Origin: Paracoccaceae bacterium
GTDB lineage: Bacteria > Pseudomonadota > Alphaproteobacteria > Rhodobacterales > Rhodobacteraceae
Assembly (NCBI GenBank): GCA_002712045.1
Contig: PARX01000054.1
Span: forward strand, 1 to 23,238
Direction of reading: 5' to 3'
DNA: 23,238 bases
The number at the start of each line of letters is the position of its first letter. Within the stretch, counting starts at the first letter, position 1. The notes beneath the pieces were generated by a model that was not told where the DNA came from, made no database searches, and worked only from the letters and a program-made list of their open reading frames with translations. Made by a program: the position numbers and the translations under genes. Of this stretch, positions 1-7,531 are shown piece by piece.

Positions 1-257
1 TGGACAGTCATTCATCTAGGCATACAATTGCTTATATGCTCAAGCAGCCTACCCGGTAACAACACGAGCAGTGTCAGTGCTACCCTATTTGGCCTTGCTC
101 CGAGTGGAGGTTACCGCGTTTCACCGTAACTTAATACGCTCGTCTCTGTGGCCCTATTCCTCACCTCGCGGCGTATGGCTGTTAGCCATCACTCTGCTCT
201 TTGGAGCCCGGACTTTCCTCTACATAGAAAACTATATAGCGACTGTCTGGTCAACTT
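1..257 (-). ncRNA. rnpB: RNase P RNA (class A), 3' end cut by window edge
   Basis: This is the catalytic RNA of RNase P, which trims tRNA 5' leaders. Read on the minus strand it begins with GTTGACCAGACAGTCGC and has the conserved GAGGAAAGTCCGGGCTCC block (about 203-220), then GGAGCAAGGCCAAATAGGG, GGGTAGGCTGCTTGAG, and GATGAATGACTGTCCA at the window edge. The block CCACAGAGACGAG followed by GTGAAACGCGGTAACCTCC is the betaproteobacterial form. The RNA is small: it reaches the GACTGTCCA element in about 257 nt, where the E. coli RNA needs roughly 340. The reduction is in peripheral helices: P3 is a simple 8-bp stem with a four-base loop (220-239), and P12 is a 4-bp stem with a six-base loop (125-138). 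The terminal part, including the 3' strand of P1, lies outside the window. It follows pyrC on the same strand by 23 bases. The short open frames on the opposite strand here are not genes. Confidence 0.95.
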
Positions 258-265
258 AAGTATTT

Positions 266-295
266 ATTTTACACTCTTAACTAAATTTCTGATAA
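266..295 (-). promoter_or_regulatory. Candidate sigma-70 promoter for rnpB
   Basis: On the minus strand TTATCA (290-295, 4 of 6 to the -35 consensus) is followed after 18 bases by TAAAAT (266-271, 5 of 6 to the -10). The predicted start falls near 259, which agrees with the 5' end of rnpB deduced from its conserved first helix. The -35 box lies inside the last codons of pyrC. This is inference from motif and spacing. Confidence 0.45.
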
Positions 296-1315
296 TTGCC
301 AGGATAAAGTTTCGTCTGCAAACAGAGGGATTATTTCTTCGTTTCCTACTTGAATTCTAGCTGGTATTCTAAAATCTTTTTTTGTTAGTTTGATCTTTAA
401 ATTATTAGGAGGTAGTTCATAAAAATCAGCTCCATATTTACTGCTAAAATTTTCCAATTTATCTAATGCATTTTCTGTTTCAAAAATTGAAGCATATAAT
501 TCCATTGCGGACAAGGCTGAATAAATACCTGCACATCCACAACTACTTTCTTTTTCATGTCTAAAGTGAGGTGCGCTATCAGTTCCAAGAAAAAATTTAG
601 GAGATCCCGAAGTAGCCGCTTTTACTATTGCTACTCGATCTTCTGATCTTTTGAGAATTGGTAAACAATAATGATGTGGTTTAATCCCATGAGATAGTAA
701 GTCATTTCTATCAAACAGTAGGTGTTGAGGGGTAATAGTTGCAAATACTTTGTCTCCAGAATCAATAACGAATTCTGCTGCTTCTTTCGAAGAAATATGT
801 TCAACAACAATCCTTAAATTTGGAAATTCTTGATGTATTTGACTTAAATTTCTATCAATAAAAACTTTCTCTCTATCAAAAATATCTACATTTTTATCAT
901 TAGATTCAGCATGAACTAGCAAAGGTACATCGTATTTTTGCATTAGCTCAAAAATCTTGAAACAATTTTCTATCACATCGACCCCATCTTTTGAGTTTGT
1001 GGTTACACCTGACGGATATAATTTAATACCATGAACTATATTGGAATCACTTACTTTCTTTATTTCATCACTATTTAATTCGTCATTAAAAAAAAGAGTC
1101 ATCAATGGTTCAAAATTTAAATCTTCAATATTCTTTTTAATCTCTTGATAATAAATTTCGGCTAGATGAACAGTTTTAATAGGATTTTTTAAATTTGGCA
1201 TCACAATTGCTCTAGCAAATTGTTTCTGTGTGTCTTTCACAACATGTTTTAGAACATCTCCTTCACGAAGATGAAGATGCATATCGTCAGGCTTTATAAT
1301 AATTAATTCTGTCAT
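281..1315 (-). CDS. pyrC: Dihydroorotase, class II
   Basis: A 344-residue dihydroorotase that closes N-carbamoyl-aspartate to dihydroorotate, the third step of de novo pyrimidine synthesis in the cytosol. The metal-binding motif DMHLHLREGD is at residues 11-20. It is followed by GIKLYPSGVTTN, whose lysine would be the carbamylated metal bridge, then LVHAES and VEHISSKEA, which supply metal histidines. LGTDSAPH carries the catalytic aspartate, followed by the class II signature region HEKESSCGCAGIYSA. Length matches the E. coli enzyme (348 aa). The ATG overlaps the rsmI stop as ATGA, so the two are probably translationally coupled. In many betaproteobacteria rnpB directly follows rsmI; here pyrC lies between them. 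Confidence 0.96.
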   Translation of the reverse strand: MTELIIIKPDDMHLHLREGDVLKHVVKDTQKQFARAIVMPNLKNPIKTVHLAEIYYQEIKKNIEDLNFEPLMTLFFNDELNSDEIKKVSDSNIVHGIKLYPSGVTTNSKDGVDVIENCFKIFELMQKYDVPLLVHAESNDKNVDIFDREKVFIDRNLSQIHQEFPNLRIVVEHISSKEAAEFVIDSGDKVFATITPQHLLFDRNDLLSHGIKPHHYCLPILKRSEDRVAIVKAATSGSPKFFLGTDSAPHFRHEKESSCGCAGIYSALSAMELYASIFETENALDKLENFSSKYGADFYELPPNNLKIKLTKKDFRIPARIQVGNEEIIPLFADETLSWQLSEI

Positions 1316-2148
1316 TTTTTTAATTCCAATGCTTGATTATAAACTTCCTTTTTATTTTTTTTAAAAATTTTAGAAATAAGTTTTACTGATTGATTTAAAG
1401 GTAATTCCTTTATCATAACCTCTAAAGCTTTATCTAAAGATAATGTTTTAAAATTTTCAATCTCTCTTATTTTTCCATCAAAGATGATAACAAATTCTCC
1501 TTGTTGCTCTTCAGGATGACTTTCCAGTTTCTTTATTATAGATTCAATATTATCTTTATAAATTGTTTCATATATCTTGCTTAACTCTCTCGCAATAAAT
1601 AACTTATAAGAAGAACCGAAAATATTTTTTATTAAAGAAAGAGTTTTCATAATTCTATGTGGTGATTCAAAAATAATTGTTGGTAAATCTTGATTATATA
1701 TTTCCTCTAAGACTTTCTTACATTTTCCCGATGTATTTGGAAGAAAGCCAAAAAATTTAAATTGAGTTGTCTGGACTCCTGATACAGAAAAAGCTGAAGT
1801 AATTGAAGATGGTCCAGGAATTGGGGAAACTTTGATATCTTTTTCTAAGGCTTGATTTACCAAAAAAGCACCTGGATCACTTACAGCAGGTGTTCCTGCA
1901 TCTGATACAAATGCAACTGAATTACCATTTAATAATAAATTAATTAAAAAATCAGTTTTATTTTTTTCATTGTGTTGATGGAGGGATATCAATTTTTTAT
2001 TAATTTTGAAATGACTTAACAACCTACTAGTTTTTCTAGTGTCTTCACAAGCAACAATATCAACTTTTTTTAAAACTTCTACAGCTCTAAAAGTAATATC
2101 GTCGAGATTACCAATAGGTGTTGCAACAAGGTATAGGTATGTTTCCAT
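1312..2148 (-). CDS. rsmI: 16S rRNA (cytidine1402-2'-O)-methyltransferase
   Basis: A 278-residue SAM-dependent methyltransferase of the tetrapyrrole-methylase fold. RsmI puts the 2'-O-methyl group on C1402 in the decoding centre of 16S rRNA. Visible motifs are VATPIGNLDDITFRA at the N-terminus, ACEDTRKTSRLL, SLHQHNE, the SAM-binding FVSDAGTPAVSDPG, and PIPGPSSITSAFSVSG. The C-terminal part is lysine-rich and less conserved, as is usual. The stop codon overlaps the pyrC start by four bases. It is divergent from dolP across only 65 bases, so both promoters must share that gap. In E. coli the homologue yraL is likewise divergent to the group that ends in dolP (yraP). Confidence 0.95.
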   Translation of the reverse strand: METYLYLVATPIGNLDDITFRAVEVLKKVDIVACEDTRKTSRLLSHFKINKKLISLHQHNEKNKTDFLINLLLNGNSVAFVSDAGTPAVSDPGAFLVNQALEKDIKVSPIPGPSSITSAFSVSGVQTTQFKFFGFLPNTSGKCKKVLEEIYNQDLPTIIFESPHRIMKTLSLIKNIFGSSYKLFIARELSKIYETIYKDNIESIIKKLESHPEEQQGEFVIIFDGKIREIENFKTLSLDKALEVMIKELPLNQSVKLISKIFKKNKKEVYNQALELKK

Positions 2149-2176
2149 AAAAAAATTTAAGATTTAATTAATTTAG

Positions 2177-2205
2177 TTTCTAAAAAAATTATTTAGTTAT
2201 ATAAT
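2177..2205 (+). promoter_or_regulatory. Candidate dolP promoter, nearly leaderless
   Basis: TATAAT (2200-2205) is a perfect -10 box. TTTCTA (2177-2182) lies 17 bases upstream and matches 3 of 6 -35 positions. Transcription would start near 2212, two bases before the dolP ATG at 2214. No Shine-Dalgarno sequence is present. The region is very AT-rich, so chance -10 matches are possible. Confidence 0.45.
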
Positions 2206-2213
2206 TATTATTA

Positions 2214-2807
2214 ATGAAATCATACAAGCTTTTCATACTTTTTATTTTATTTATCACTCACTTGATTGGTTGTGCTCCATCAACAATTACTGCAATACCA
2301 CTATCAATTGCAGATAGAAGGTCAACTGAAGCGCAGGTTATTGATAACAAAATATTTTTAGCTGCATGGAACCCAATTCAAGAAATTGCTGATAATGCTA
2401 ATCAAAAAATTCATTTTAATTTATTATCATATAATCAGACTATTCTTATTGTGGGACAATCTCCGAGTGAAGATATCAAAAATCAAGTAACGGATGTTGT
2501 TCAAAAAATTAAAGATGTGAAAGCAGTTCACAATAAAATGACCGTCGGTAAAATTAATACCATAAAACAACGTGCAAAAGATACAGTAACAACTACTAAT
2601 CTTAAAACAAGATTATTTTTAAAAATTAAAAACGAAGTACATCCATTTCATGTCAAAATTGTAACTGAAAATGATATTGTATACTTGCTCGGGATAGTTA
2701 ACGACAAAGAGGCTGATGAAGCAATAAGTGTTGCTAAGTCATCAAAAGGTGTTAAATTAGTGGTGCCTTTGTTTGAATTAGATGAAAGTGTTAAAAATAA
2801 ATATTGA
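2214..2807 (+). CDS. dolP: BON-domain outer-membrane lipoprotein, DolP (YraP) type
   Basis: A 197-residue lipoprotein. A hydrophobic signal ends in the lipobox LIGC with Cys20 as the lipidation site. Two BON domains follow, at about residues 45-110 and 120-190; the tail of the first carries VVQKIKDVKAVHNKM, and the second carries VYLLGIVNDKEADEAISVAK. Family knowledge: DolP binds anionic phospholipids at the outer membrane and supports envelope integrity and BAM function. The length (E. coli 191 aa) and the place divergent to rsmI both fit. The genes that lie between rsmI and dolP in E. coli (lpoA, yraN, diaA) are absent here. No ribosome binding site is seen, and the promoter predicts an almost leaderless transcript. 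Confidence 0.88.
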   Translation: MKSYKLFILFILFITHLIGCAPSTITAIPLSIADRRSTEAQVIDNKIFLAAWNPIQEIADNANQKIHFNLLSYNQTILIVGQSPSEDIKNQVTDVVQKIKDVKAVHNKMTVGKINTIKQRAKDTVTTTNLKTRLFLKIKNEVHPFHVKIVTENDIVYLLGIVNDKEADEAISVAKSSKGVKLVVPLFELDESVKNKY

Positions 2808-2910
2808 TTATAATTTTTTTATGCTTTATCATTTAATTTCAAGTAATACATCATTAAACCAAACACCATAATTTCATATTAAATAATTGTAAAACTAAAT
2901 CAAAATAATT

Positions 2911-3237
2911 ATGAGTAACAATATATCTCATCTAACCGATGAAACATTTGAAGAAGAAGTGCTTCAATCAAACATACCAGTATTAGTAGATTATTGGGCA
3001 GAGTGGTGTGGGCCTTGTAAAATGATTGCACCTATTCTAGATTCATTAACGGATGAATATGAGGGAAAATTGAAAATATCTAAACTAAACATAGATGATA
3101 ATCAAAAAACTCCTCAAAAATATGGTGTTCGAGGAATACCAACTCTAATGATTTTTAAAAATGGAAATGTTGAAGCTACAAAAGTTGGTGCTTTATCAAA
3201 ATCTCAATTAACAGCTTTTATTGACAGTAATTTATAA
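2911..3237 (+). CDS. trxA: Thioredoxin 1
   Basis: A 108-residue cytosolic thioredoxin with the redox motif WCGPC at residues 32-36, the buried Asp27 in LVDYWAEW, the cis-proline Pro77 in RGIPTLMIF, and the C-terminal GALSKSQLTAFI. It reduces protein disulfides and serves as electron donor for reductases and peroxiredoxins. The length is the standard single domain. It lies 103 bases after dolP; that gap shows only AT-rich sequence with a T-run near 2813-2820 and no convincing promoter. The rho ATG follows the stop by four bases. The trxA-rho neighbourhood is common in proteobacteria. No Shine-Dalgarno motif precedes the ATG. Confidence 0.97.
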   Translation: MSNNISHLTDETFEEEVLQSNIPVLVDYWAEWCGPCKMIAPILDSLTDEYEGKLKISKLNIDDNQKTPQKYGVRGIPTLMIFKNGNVEATKVGALSKSQLTAFIDSNL

Positions 3238-3241
3238 AAAT

Positions 3242-4498
3242 ATGCATTTATCAGACTTAAAACACTTACCCGTTGCCGAAATTGTAGATTTAGCAATAGC
3301 AGATAAAATAGAAAATACAGGAAGAATGCGCAAACAAGATCTTATTTTTGCCATTCTAAAAAATAAAGCTAAAAATGGTGAAACTCTAGCTGGTGACGGA
3401 ACATTAGAAGTTCTTCAAGATGGATTTGGCTTTTTAAGATCTCCTGAAGCATCGTATTTAGCTGGCCCAGATGATATCTATGTATCACCTTCACAAATTA
3501 GACGTTTTAATCTTCATACTGGAGACACTATTGAAGGTGAGATTAGGACTCCAAAAGATAGTGAACGTTACTTTGCTTTAGTTAAAGTCGATAAAGTTAA
3601 TAACGATGCCCCAGAAAATACAAAAAATAAAATTTTATTTGAAAATCTAACGCCTTTATTCCCAACTGAGCCACTTACTCTTGAGAGAGAGACAGGAGGA
3701 GAAGAAAATAATACTAGCCGTGTCATTGATATGATAGCTCCTATTGGTAAAGGTCAACGTGGTCTTATTGTTGCTAGTCCCAAAAGTGGTAAAACTGTGA
3801 TGTTACAAAATATCGCCCACGCAATAACTTCTAATCACCCAGATGTTTCGTTAATAGTTTTATTAATTGATGAAAGACCTGAAGAAGTTACTGAAATGAC
3901 GCGTTCTGTTAAAGGTGAAGTTGTGGCATCAACTTTTGATGAACCTGCAACAAGACATGTTCAGGTTGCTGATATGGTTCTTGAAAAAGCAAAAAGATTA
4001 ATTGAACATAAGAAGGACGTAGTCATTCTTCTCGATTCTATAACAAGATTAGCACGAGCTTATAATACTGTAATACCGTCATCTGGAAAAGTTCTTACTG
4101 GTGGAGTTGATGCTAATGCTCTTCAAAAACCTAAACGTTTTTTTGGAGCAGCAAGGAATATAGAAGAAGGTGGTTCTTTAACAATATTAGCAACAGCTTT
4201 AGTCGAAACTGGATCAAGAATGGATGACGTAATTTATGAAGAATTTAAAGGCACTGGTAATATGGAAATACATCTAGATCGTAAAATGGCTGAAAAAAGA
4301 ACATATCCAGCTATTAATGTTAACAAGTCAGGTACTCGACGTGAAGAATTATTAATACCACAAGATATTCTTCAAAAAATTTGGGTCTTACGAAAATTAC
4401 TCTATCCAATGGAGGATTTAGAAGCAATGGAGTTTTTATTAGATAAAGTAAAATCAACAAAAAATAATGATGACTTCTTTAATAGTATGAGAAAGTAA
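3242..4498 (+). CDS. rho: Transcription termination factor Rho
   Basis: A hexameric RNA-dependent ATPase that ends transcription at rut sites. I chose the ATG at 3242 (MHLSDLKHLPVAEIVDLA), which gives 418 residues, almost the E. coli length of 419 and a matching N-terminus. An upstream in-frame TTG at 3221 would overlap trxA and has no support. Visible parts are the N-terminal helical domain, the cold-shock RNA-binding fold with DGFGFLRSPE, the Walker A GLIVASPKSGKTVML, LLIDERPEEVTEM, and the Walker B region DVVILLDSITRLARAYN. The secondary RNA-binding region is near FFGAARNIEEGGSLTI. It starts four bases after trxA, so the two are probably cotranscribed. No Shine-Dalgarno is visible in that gap. 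Confidence 0.97.
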   Translation: MHLSDLKHLPVAEIVDLAIADKIENTGRMRKQDLIFAILKNKAKNGETLAGDGTLEVLQDGFGFLRSPEASYLAGPDDIYVSPSQIRRFNLHTGDTIEGEIRTPKDSERYFALVKVDKVNNDAPENTKNKILFENLTPLFPTEPLTLERETGGEENNTSRVIDMIAPIGKGQRGLIVASPKSGKTVMLQNIAHAITSNHPDVSLIVLLIDERPEEVTEMTRSVKGEVVASTFDEPATRHVQVADMVLEKAKRLIEHKKDVVILLDSITRLARAYNTVIPSSGKVLTGGVDANALQKPKRFFGAARNIEEGGSLTILATALVETGSRMDDVIYEEFKGTGNMEIHLDRKMAEKRTYPAINVNKSGTRREELLIPQDILQKIWVLRKLLYPMEDLEAMEFLLDKVKSTKNNDDFFNSMRK

Positions 4499-4512
4499 AA
4501 TAAAATAAATAA

Positions 4513-4534
4513 TTGATTTTTTTATAAAAATCAA
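4513..4534 (+). other. Perfect 9-bp hairpin between rho and rpmE
   Basis: TTGATTTTT (4513-4521) and AAAAATCAA (4526-4534) form a perfect stem around the four-base loop TTAT. No U-run follows the stem, so it is not a standard intrinsic terminator for rho. It could be a weak terminator, a processing site or an RNA protein-binding site in the rpmE leader. In such AT-rich sequence chance is possible. Confidence 0.35.
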
Positions 4535-4572
4535 TGATAATTCAATACTTCAAATTTATAACAGCATAAAAA

Positions 4573-4773
4573 ATGAAAAAAGATATACATCCTGATTATC
4601 CAGAAGTTAATGTAGTCTGTAGTTGTGGAAATAAATTCACAACACGATCAACTATTGGTAAAGATATGACAATCGAAGTTTGTTCTAAATGTCATCCTTT
4701 TTATACTGGAAAACAAAAAATTCTTGATACAGCTGGTAGAGTAGAAAAATTCAAACAAAAATATGGGATGTAA
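4573..4773 (+). CDS. rpmE: 50S ribosomal protein L31, zinc-binding (C+) type
   Basis: A 66-residue ribosomal protein of the large subunit that helps bridge the subunits. Cys16, Cys18, Cys37 and Cys40 (CSC and CSKC) form the zinc site that defines the C+ paralogue, as opposed to the zinc-free form made under zinc shortage. The start MKKDIHPDYPEV and the middle KCHPFYTGKQK are family hallmarks. It lies 74 bases after rho, with a possible -10 box TATAAC at 4557-4562, and is followed by a strong terminator. No Shine-Dalgarno precedes the ATG. Confidence 0.97.
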   Translation: MKKDIHPDYPEVNVVCSCGNKFTTRSTIGKDMTIEVCSKCHPFYTGKQKILDTAGRVEKFKQKYGM

Positions 4774-4793
4774 CATTACCAACATTAATTTCT

Positions 4794-4821
4794 AAAAAAA
4801 GCAGCCTAGCTGCTTTTTTTT
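4794..4821 (+). terminator. Rho-independent terminator after rpmE
   Basis: GCAG (4801-4804), loop CCTAG and CTGC (4810-4813) form the core stem. Seven A (4794-4800) pair with the following T-run, and T8 at 4814-4821 ends it. It lies 20 bases after the rpmE stop and closes the dolP-trxA-rho-rpmE block. The A-tract means it could also act weakly on the minus strand. Confidence 0.85.
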
Positions 4822-4838
4822 GTTTATGATGTCTTAAT

Positions 4839-6473
4839 ATGAAATTTGATCTTGAACATGACTGGCAAGGTAATATGTCAACACCCAGAAAAAATCTAGG
4901 TGAAAAAACTAAATTACATTTATTTTTTGTACTATCATTAATTTTTCTCTTGACGGGATTAATTGGCCATGAACCTTGGCGACCTCTTGAATCAACTTCA
5001 ATTAGCATTATTCTTGATATTGTACAAAATAATCACATAATTCTTCCAATGGCAGCAAGTGAAGATTTCATTACAAATCCACCTTTATATGCCTATGTTG
5101 GAGCAGCATTTGGAAAACTTTTTTCACCAATACTTGACTTACATGATGCAGCTAGACTTTCTAATATTTTCTGGCTATCACTTACTTTAATAAGTCTTGG
5201 CTTAATGACAAGAGAGTTATGGGGACAAGGTTTTGGGCGTCAGGCTGGTTTAATTTTCATAGGATCAGTTGGTTTAATATTAAATATTCATAGCTTGATA
5301 CCAGAAATAGCTACACTTTTAGGTTATACGATGAGTCTTTATGCTTTTTCGTTATATTTTAGAAGGCCTTTTAGGGCAAGTATGGTTCTTGGTTTTGGAT
5401 CAAGTATAGCTTTTCTATCAGGAGGTATTGTTCCCTTATTAATTATCTTTTTAACGTCTTTATGTTTGCTAATTTTCAAGAATTGGAGAAATAAAAGATA
5501 TTTTATCTTTATTGCAATTTCATTTGTTATTAACCTCTTGATTATAACTCCATGGTTATTTTCTTTTAATTATTTACAACCTGATCTGTTTAATTCTTGG
5601 TTAACATCTCTAAGATTCTCATCAAAGTTATTATTCAATTATCACCTTCAAGGGATTTTATGGTTTACCTGGCCGGCCCTTCCATTATCAATCTGGTTAA
5701 TTATTAAAGACCACAAAGAAATCTTTAATAAGAAAAAACTACAAATTCCAATTATTTTCTTGCTAGTTTTACTAATTATATTATCAATAACAAGCAAACC
5801 TAATCAAACAAACCTTATTCCTTTTACTATTCCTTTATCAATCATTGCAGTTGGCGCAATAGATAGATTAAATAGAAGTGCGGCAAGCGCCTTAAATTGG
5901 TTCGGTATCTTAATTTTTGGTTTTATTGGTTTTTTAATTTGGTTGGGTTGGTTTGCAATGATGACTGAGATACCTGAAAAAATTTATGAACGTATGTTTT
6001 TTCAATCTGCAAATTATATTGCTGAATTCGAATTATTTAGTTTTATTTTTGCTGCAGTTATAACAGCATTATGGTTAGCTTCAATCATTAAATTTAAAAT
6101 TACTAATCGATCAGTAATATCCAATTGGGCAATTGGGATTACAATGGTTTGGGTTACATTAATTATGCTTTGGACTCCATTCATTGATAATCGTAAAGAC
6201 TACAAATTAATTTTTACTGATGTAAAACAGCAACTTATAAAAAGTTCGACTTGTGTTTATGTCCATAATCTTTCAGATAGCCAAATAAACTTATTACATT
6301 ACTATACTGGGATTAAAGGTACTGATTCAAATTTAGAAAATAAAGCTTGTAGATTAGCCTTGATCTCATTAAAAAAAGAAAAAGAAATACCAGCAGAATA
6401 TAAATTGTGGGGGGAGATTTGGACTGGAAAACGCTTAATTGATAAAAATTATTTTGTTTTATTAAATAAATAA
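4839..6473 (+). CDS. ArnT-like / PMT-family (GT39-type) membrane glycosyltransferase
   Basis: A 544-residue polytopic membrane protein with about 10-12 hydrophobic segments. After the first segment (about residues 28-42) comes HEPWRPLES, and then FITNPPLYAYVG near residue 80. These correspond to the acidic first-loop motif and the KPPLYYW-type motif of dolichyl-phosphate-mannose / ArnT transferases, which move a sugar from a polyprenyl phosphate to lipid A, protein or glycan. The C-terminal 90 residues are soluble. Donor and acceptor cannot be told from sequence. Start uncertain: the first ATG (4839) has no ribosome site, while the in-frame ATG at 4875 has AAGG at 4867-4870 and would give 532 residues. 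A TATGAT box at 4825-4830 could drive it after the rpmE terminator. It ends one base from the convergent fdsD. Confidence 0.75.
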   Translation: MKFDLEHDWQGNMSTPRKNLGEKTKLHLFFVLSLIFLLTGLIGHEPWRPLESTSISIILDIVQNNHIILPMAASEDFITNPPLYAYVGAAFGKLFSPILDLHDAARLSNIFWLSLTLISLGLMTRELWGQGFGRQAGLIFIGSVGLILNIHSLIPEIATLLGYTMSLYAFSLYFRRPFRASMVLGFGSSIAFLSGGIVPLLIIFLTSLCLLIFKNWRNKRYFIFIAISFVINLLIITPWLFSFNYLQPDLFNSWLTSLRFSSKLLFNYHLQGILWFTWPALPLSIWLIIKDHKEIFNKKKLQIPIIFLLVLLIILSITSKPNQTNLIPFTIPLSIIAVGAIDRLNRSAASALNWFGILIFGFIGFLIWLGWFAMMTEIPEKIYERMFFQSANYIAEFELFSFIFAAVITALWLASIIKFKITNRSVISNWAIGITMVWVTLIMLWTPFIDNRKDYKLIFTDVKQQLIKSSTCVYVHNLSDSQINLLHYYTGIKGTDSNLENKACRLALISLKKEKEIPAEYKLWGEIWTGKRLIDKNYFVLLNK

Positions 6474-6474
6474 G

Positions 6475-6699
6475 TTATTCTTGCAAATATTTTTTTACCG
6501 CATCATTAACCATATCATCTAAATTATTATCTTCTGGGTTTGATGAATTGACGTATTTAACAATTTCTTTTCTCATTACAGGAGGCCAGAATTTTTTTAA
6601 ATGTGTTGCAATATCTTTTGTTGCTTGTTCTTTATCAGGATAGCTTTTAAAAAAACCTCCTATTTGATTTGCCATAGTAATTAAATGATTTTTTTCCAT
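6475..6699 (-). CDS. fdsD: NAD-dependent formate dehydrogenase, delta subunit
   Basis: A 74-residue protein of the FdsD family, a small subunit found only with cytosolic NAD-linked molybdenum or tungsten formate dehydrogenases. Recognisable features are LITMANQIGGFF near the N-terminus and the central IATHLKKFWPPVMRKEIVKY. FdsD is needed for activity or assembly in known systems; its exact role is not visible here. It is the last gene of the operon, nine bases after fdhD. Its stop is separated from the convergent glycosyltransferase stop by a single base, so no terminator fits between them. Confidence 0.88.
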   Translation of the reverse strand: MEKNHLITMANQIGGFFKSYPDKEQATKDIATHLKKFWPPVMRKEIVKYVNSSNPEDNNLDDMVNDAVKKYLQE

Positions 6700-6708
6700 T
6701 GCAGAATT

Positions 6709-7524
6709 TTACTCTATTATTCTTTCATTGTGACTATAAATTGTATATCTTGACTCTCTAGCAAAACCAATTAGAGTTATTCCTAAATTTTCAGCTAATC
6801 TTATGGCTAAACCAGTTGGAGCAGATATTGCGACCAAAAGCTTTAAGTTTAAATAAGCAATTTTTTGAATCATTTCATAACTTGCTCTACTTGATGTAAT
6901 AATAAAAGAATCTTCGGTGACTTCATGTTTTATACTGGCTCCGATCAATTTATCTAGAGCTATATGTCTACCTACGTCCTCTCGAGTAATTTTTATTATT
7001 CCATTATTTTGACATAAAGCCGAAGCATGAGTTGCCCCAGTTTTTTTTTGTAATATTTGGTTTTTAGAAAAAATTTCTAATGCTTTTAAAATATTTTTAG
7101 AATCAAACTGGTGATTTGAGTTTTTTATTTTTGGTATTCTCATTGCTTGAGATAAACTTTCAGCGCCACAAAGTCCACATCCAGTTCTTCCAGTTAAATT
7201 TCTTCTTATTTCTTTTAGATTTGCAAAATTCTCTGATGCTATTTCTATATTCAATTCAATACCATTGTCTTTGTTTTCTATTTCGATAGAATATATATCA
7301 GATATTTTATTTACAATTCCTTCAGTAATAGAAAAACCTAATGCAAAATCTTCTAAGTTAGAAGGTGTCCCCATCATTACAACATGCGATATACCATTAT
7401 AAATTAAAGCAATAGGTGTTTCTTCGGCAACACTTTCAACAATTTCTTTTTTTAAAGATGTACTTTTATATGCCTTAGAATTTGTTACTGATTCTTTTGT
7501 TTGGATAAATTTAGAATTGCTCAC
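6709..7524 (-). CDS. fdhD: FdhD sulfurtransferase for formate dehydrogenase
   Basis: A 271-residue sulfur carrier. In E. coli FdhD passes sulfur from cysteine desulfurase IscS to the molybdenum (or tungsten) bis-MGD cofactor, which makes formate dehydrogenase active. The sulfur-carrying loop TGRTGCGLCGAE has Cys116 and Cys119. Other family motifs are EDFALGFSITEGI near residue 58, GATHASALC, and REDVGRHIALDKLIG, followed by ITSSRASYEMIQK. The start is GTG, seven bases after the fdsA stop. It is placed inside the fds operon between the catalytic and delta subunits, so maturation factor and enzyme are co-produced. Confidence 0.95.
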   Translation of the reverse strand: MSNSKFIQTKESVTNSKAYKSTSLKKEIVESVAEETPIALIYNGISHVVMMGTPSNLEDFALGFSITEGIVNKISDIYSIEIENKDNGIELNIEIASENFANLKEIRRNLTGRTGCGLCGAESLSQAMRIPKIKNSNHQFDSKNILKALEIFSKNQILQKKTGATHASALCQNNGIIKITREDVGRHIALDKLIGASIKHEVTEDSFIITSSRASYEMIQKIAYLNLKLLVAISAPTGLAIRLAENLGITLIGFARESRYTIYSHNERIIE

Positions 7525-7531
7525 TTAAAAT

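Noticed and set aside
71..360. Two short plus-strand open frames at the left edge
   Set aside because: They lie over rnpB and the end of pyrC on the opposite strand and have no protein-like features.
2809..2814. TATAAT just after dolP as a trxA promoter
   Set aside because: It would leave a leader of about 90 bases, no -35 was convincing, and a T-run follows. Too weak to list in AT-rich sequence.
3221..3241. Upstream TTG extension of rho
   Set aside because: It overlaps trxA, and the ATG at 3242 gives the family's usual N-terminus and length.
4751..5008. Minus-strand open frame across the rpmE terminator
   Set aside because: It crosses a terminator and is the shadow of the glycosyltransferase N-terminus.
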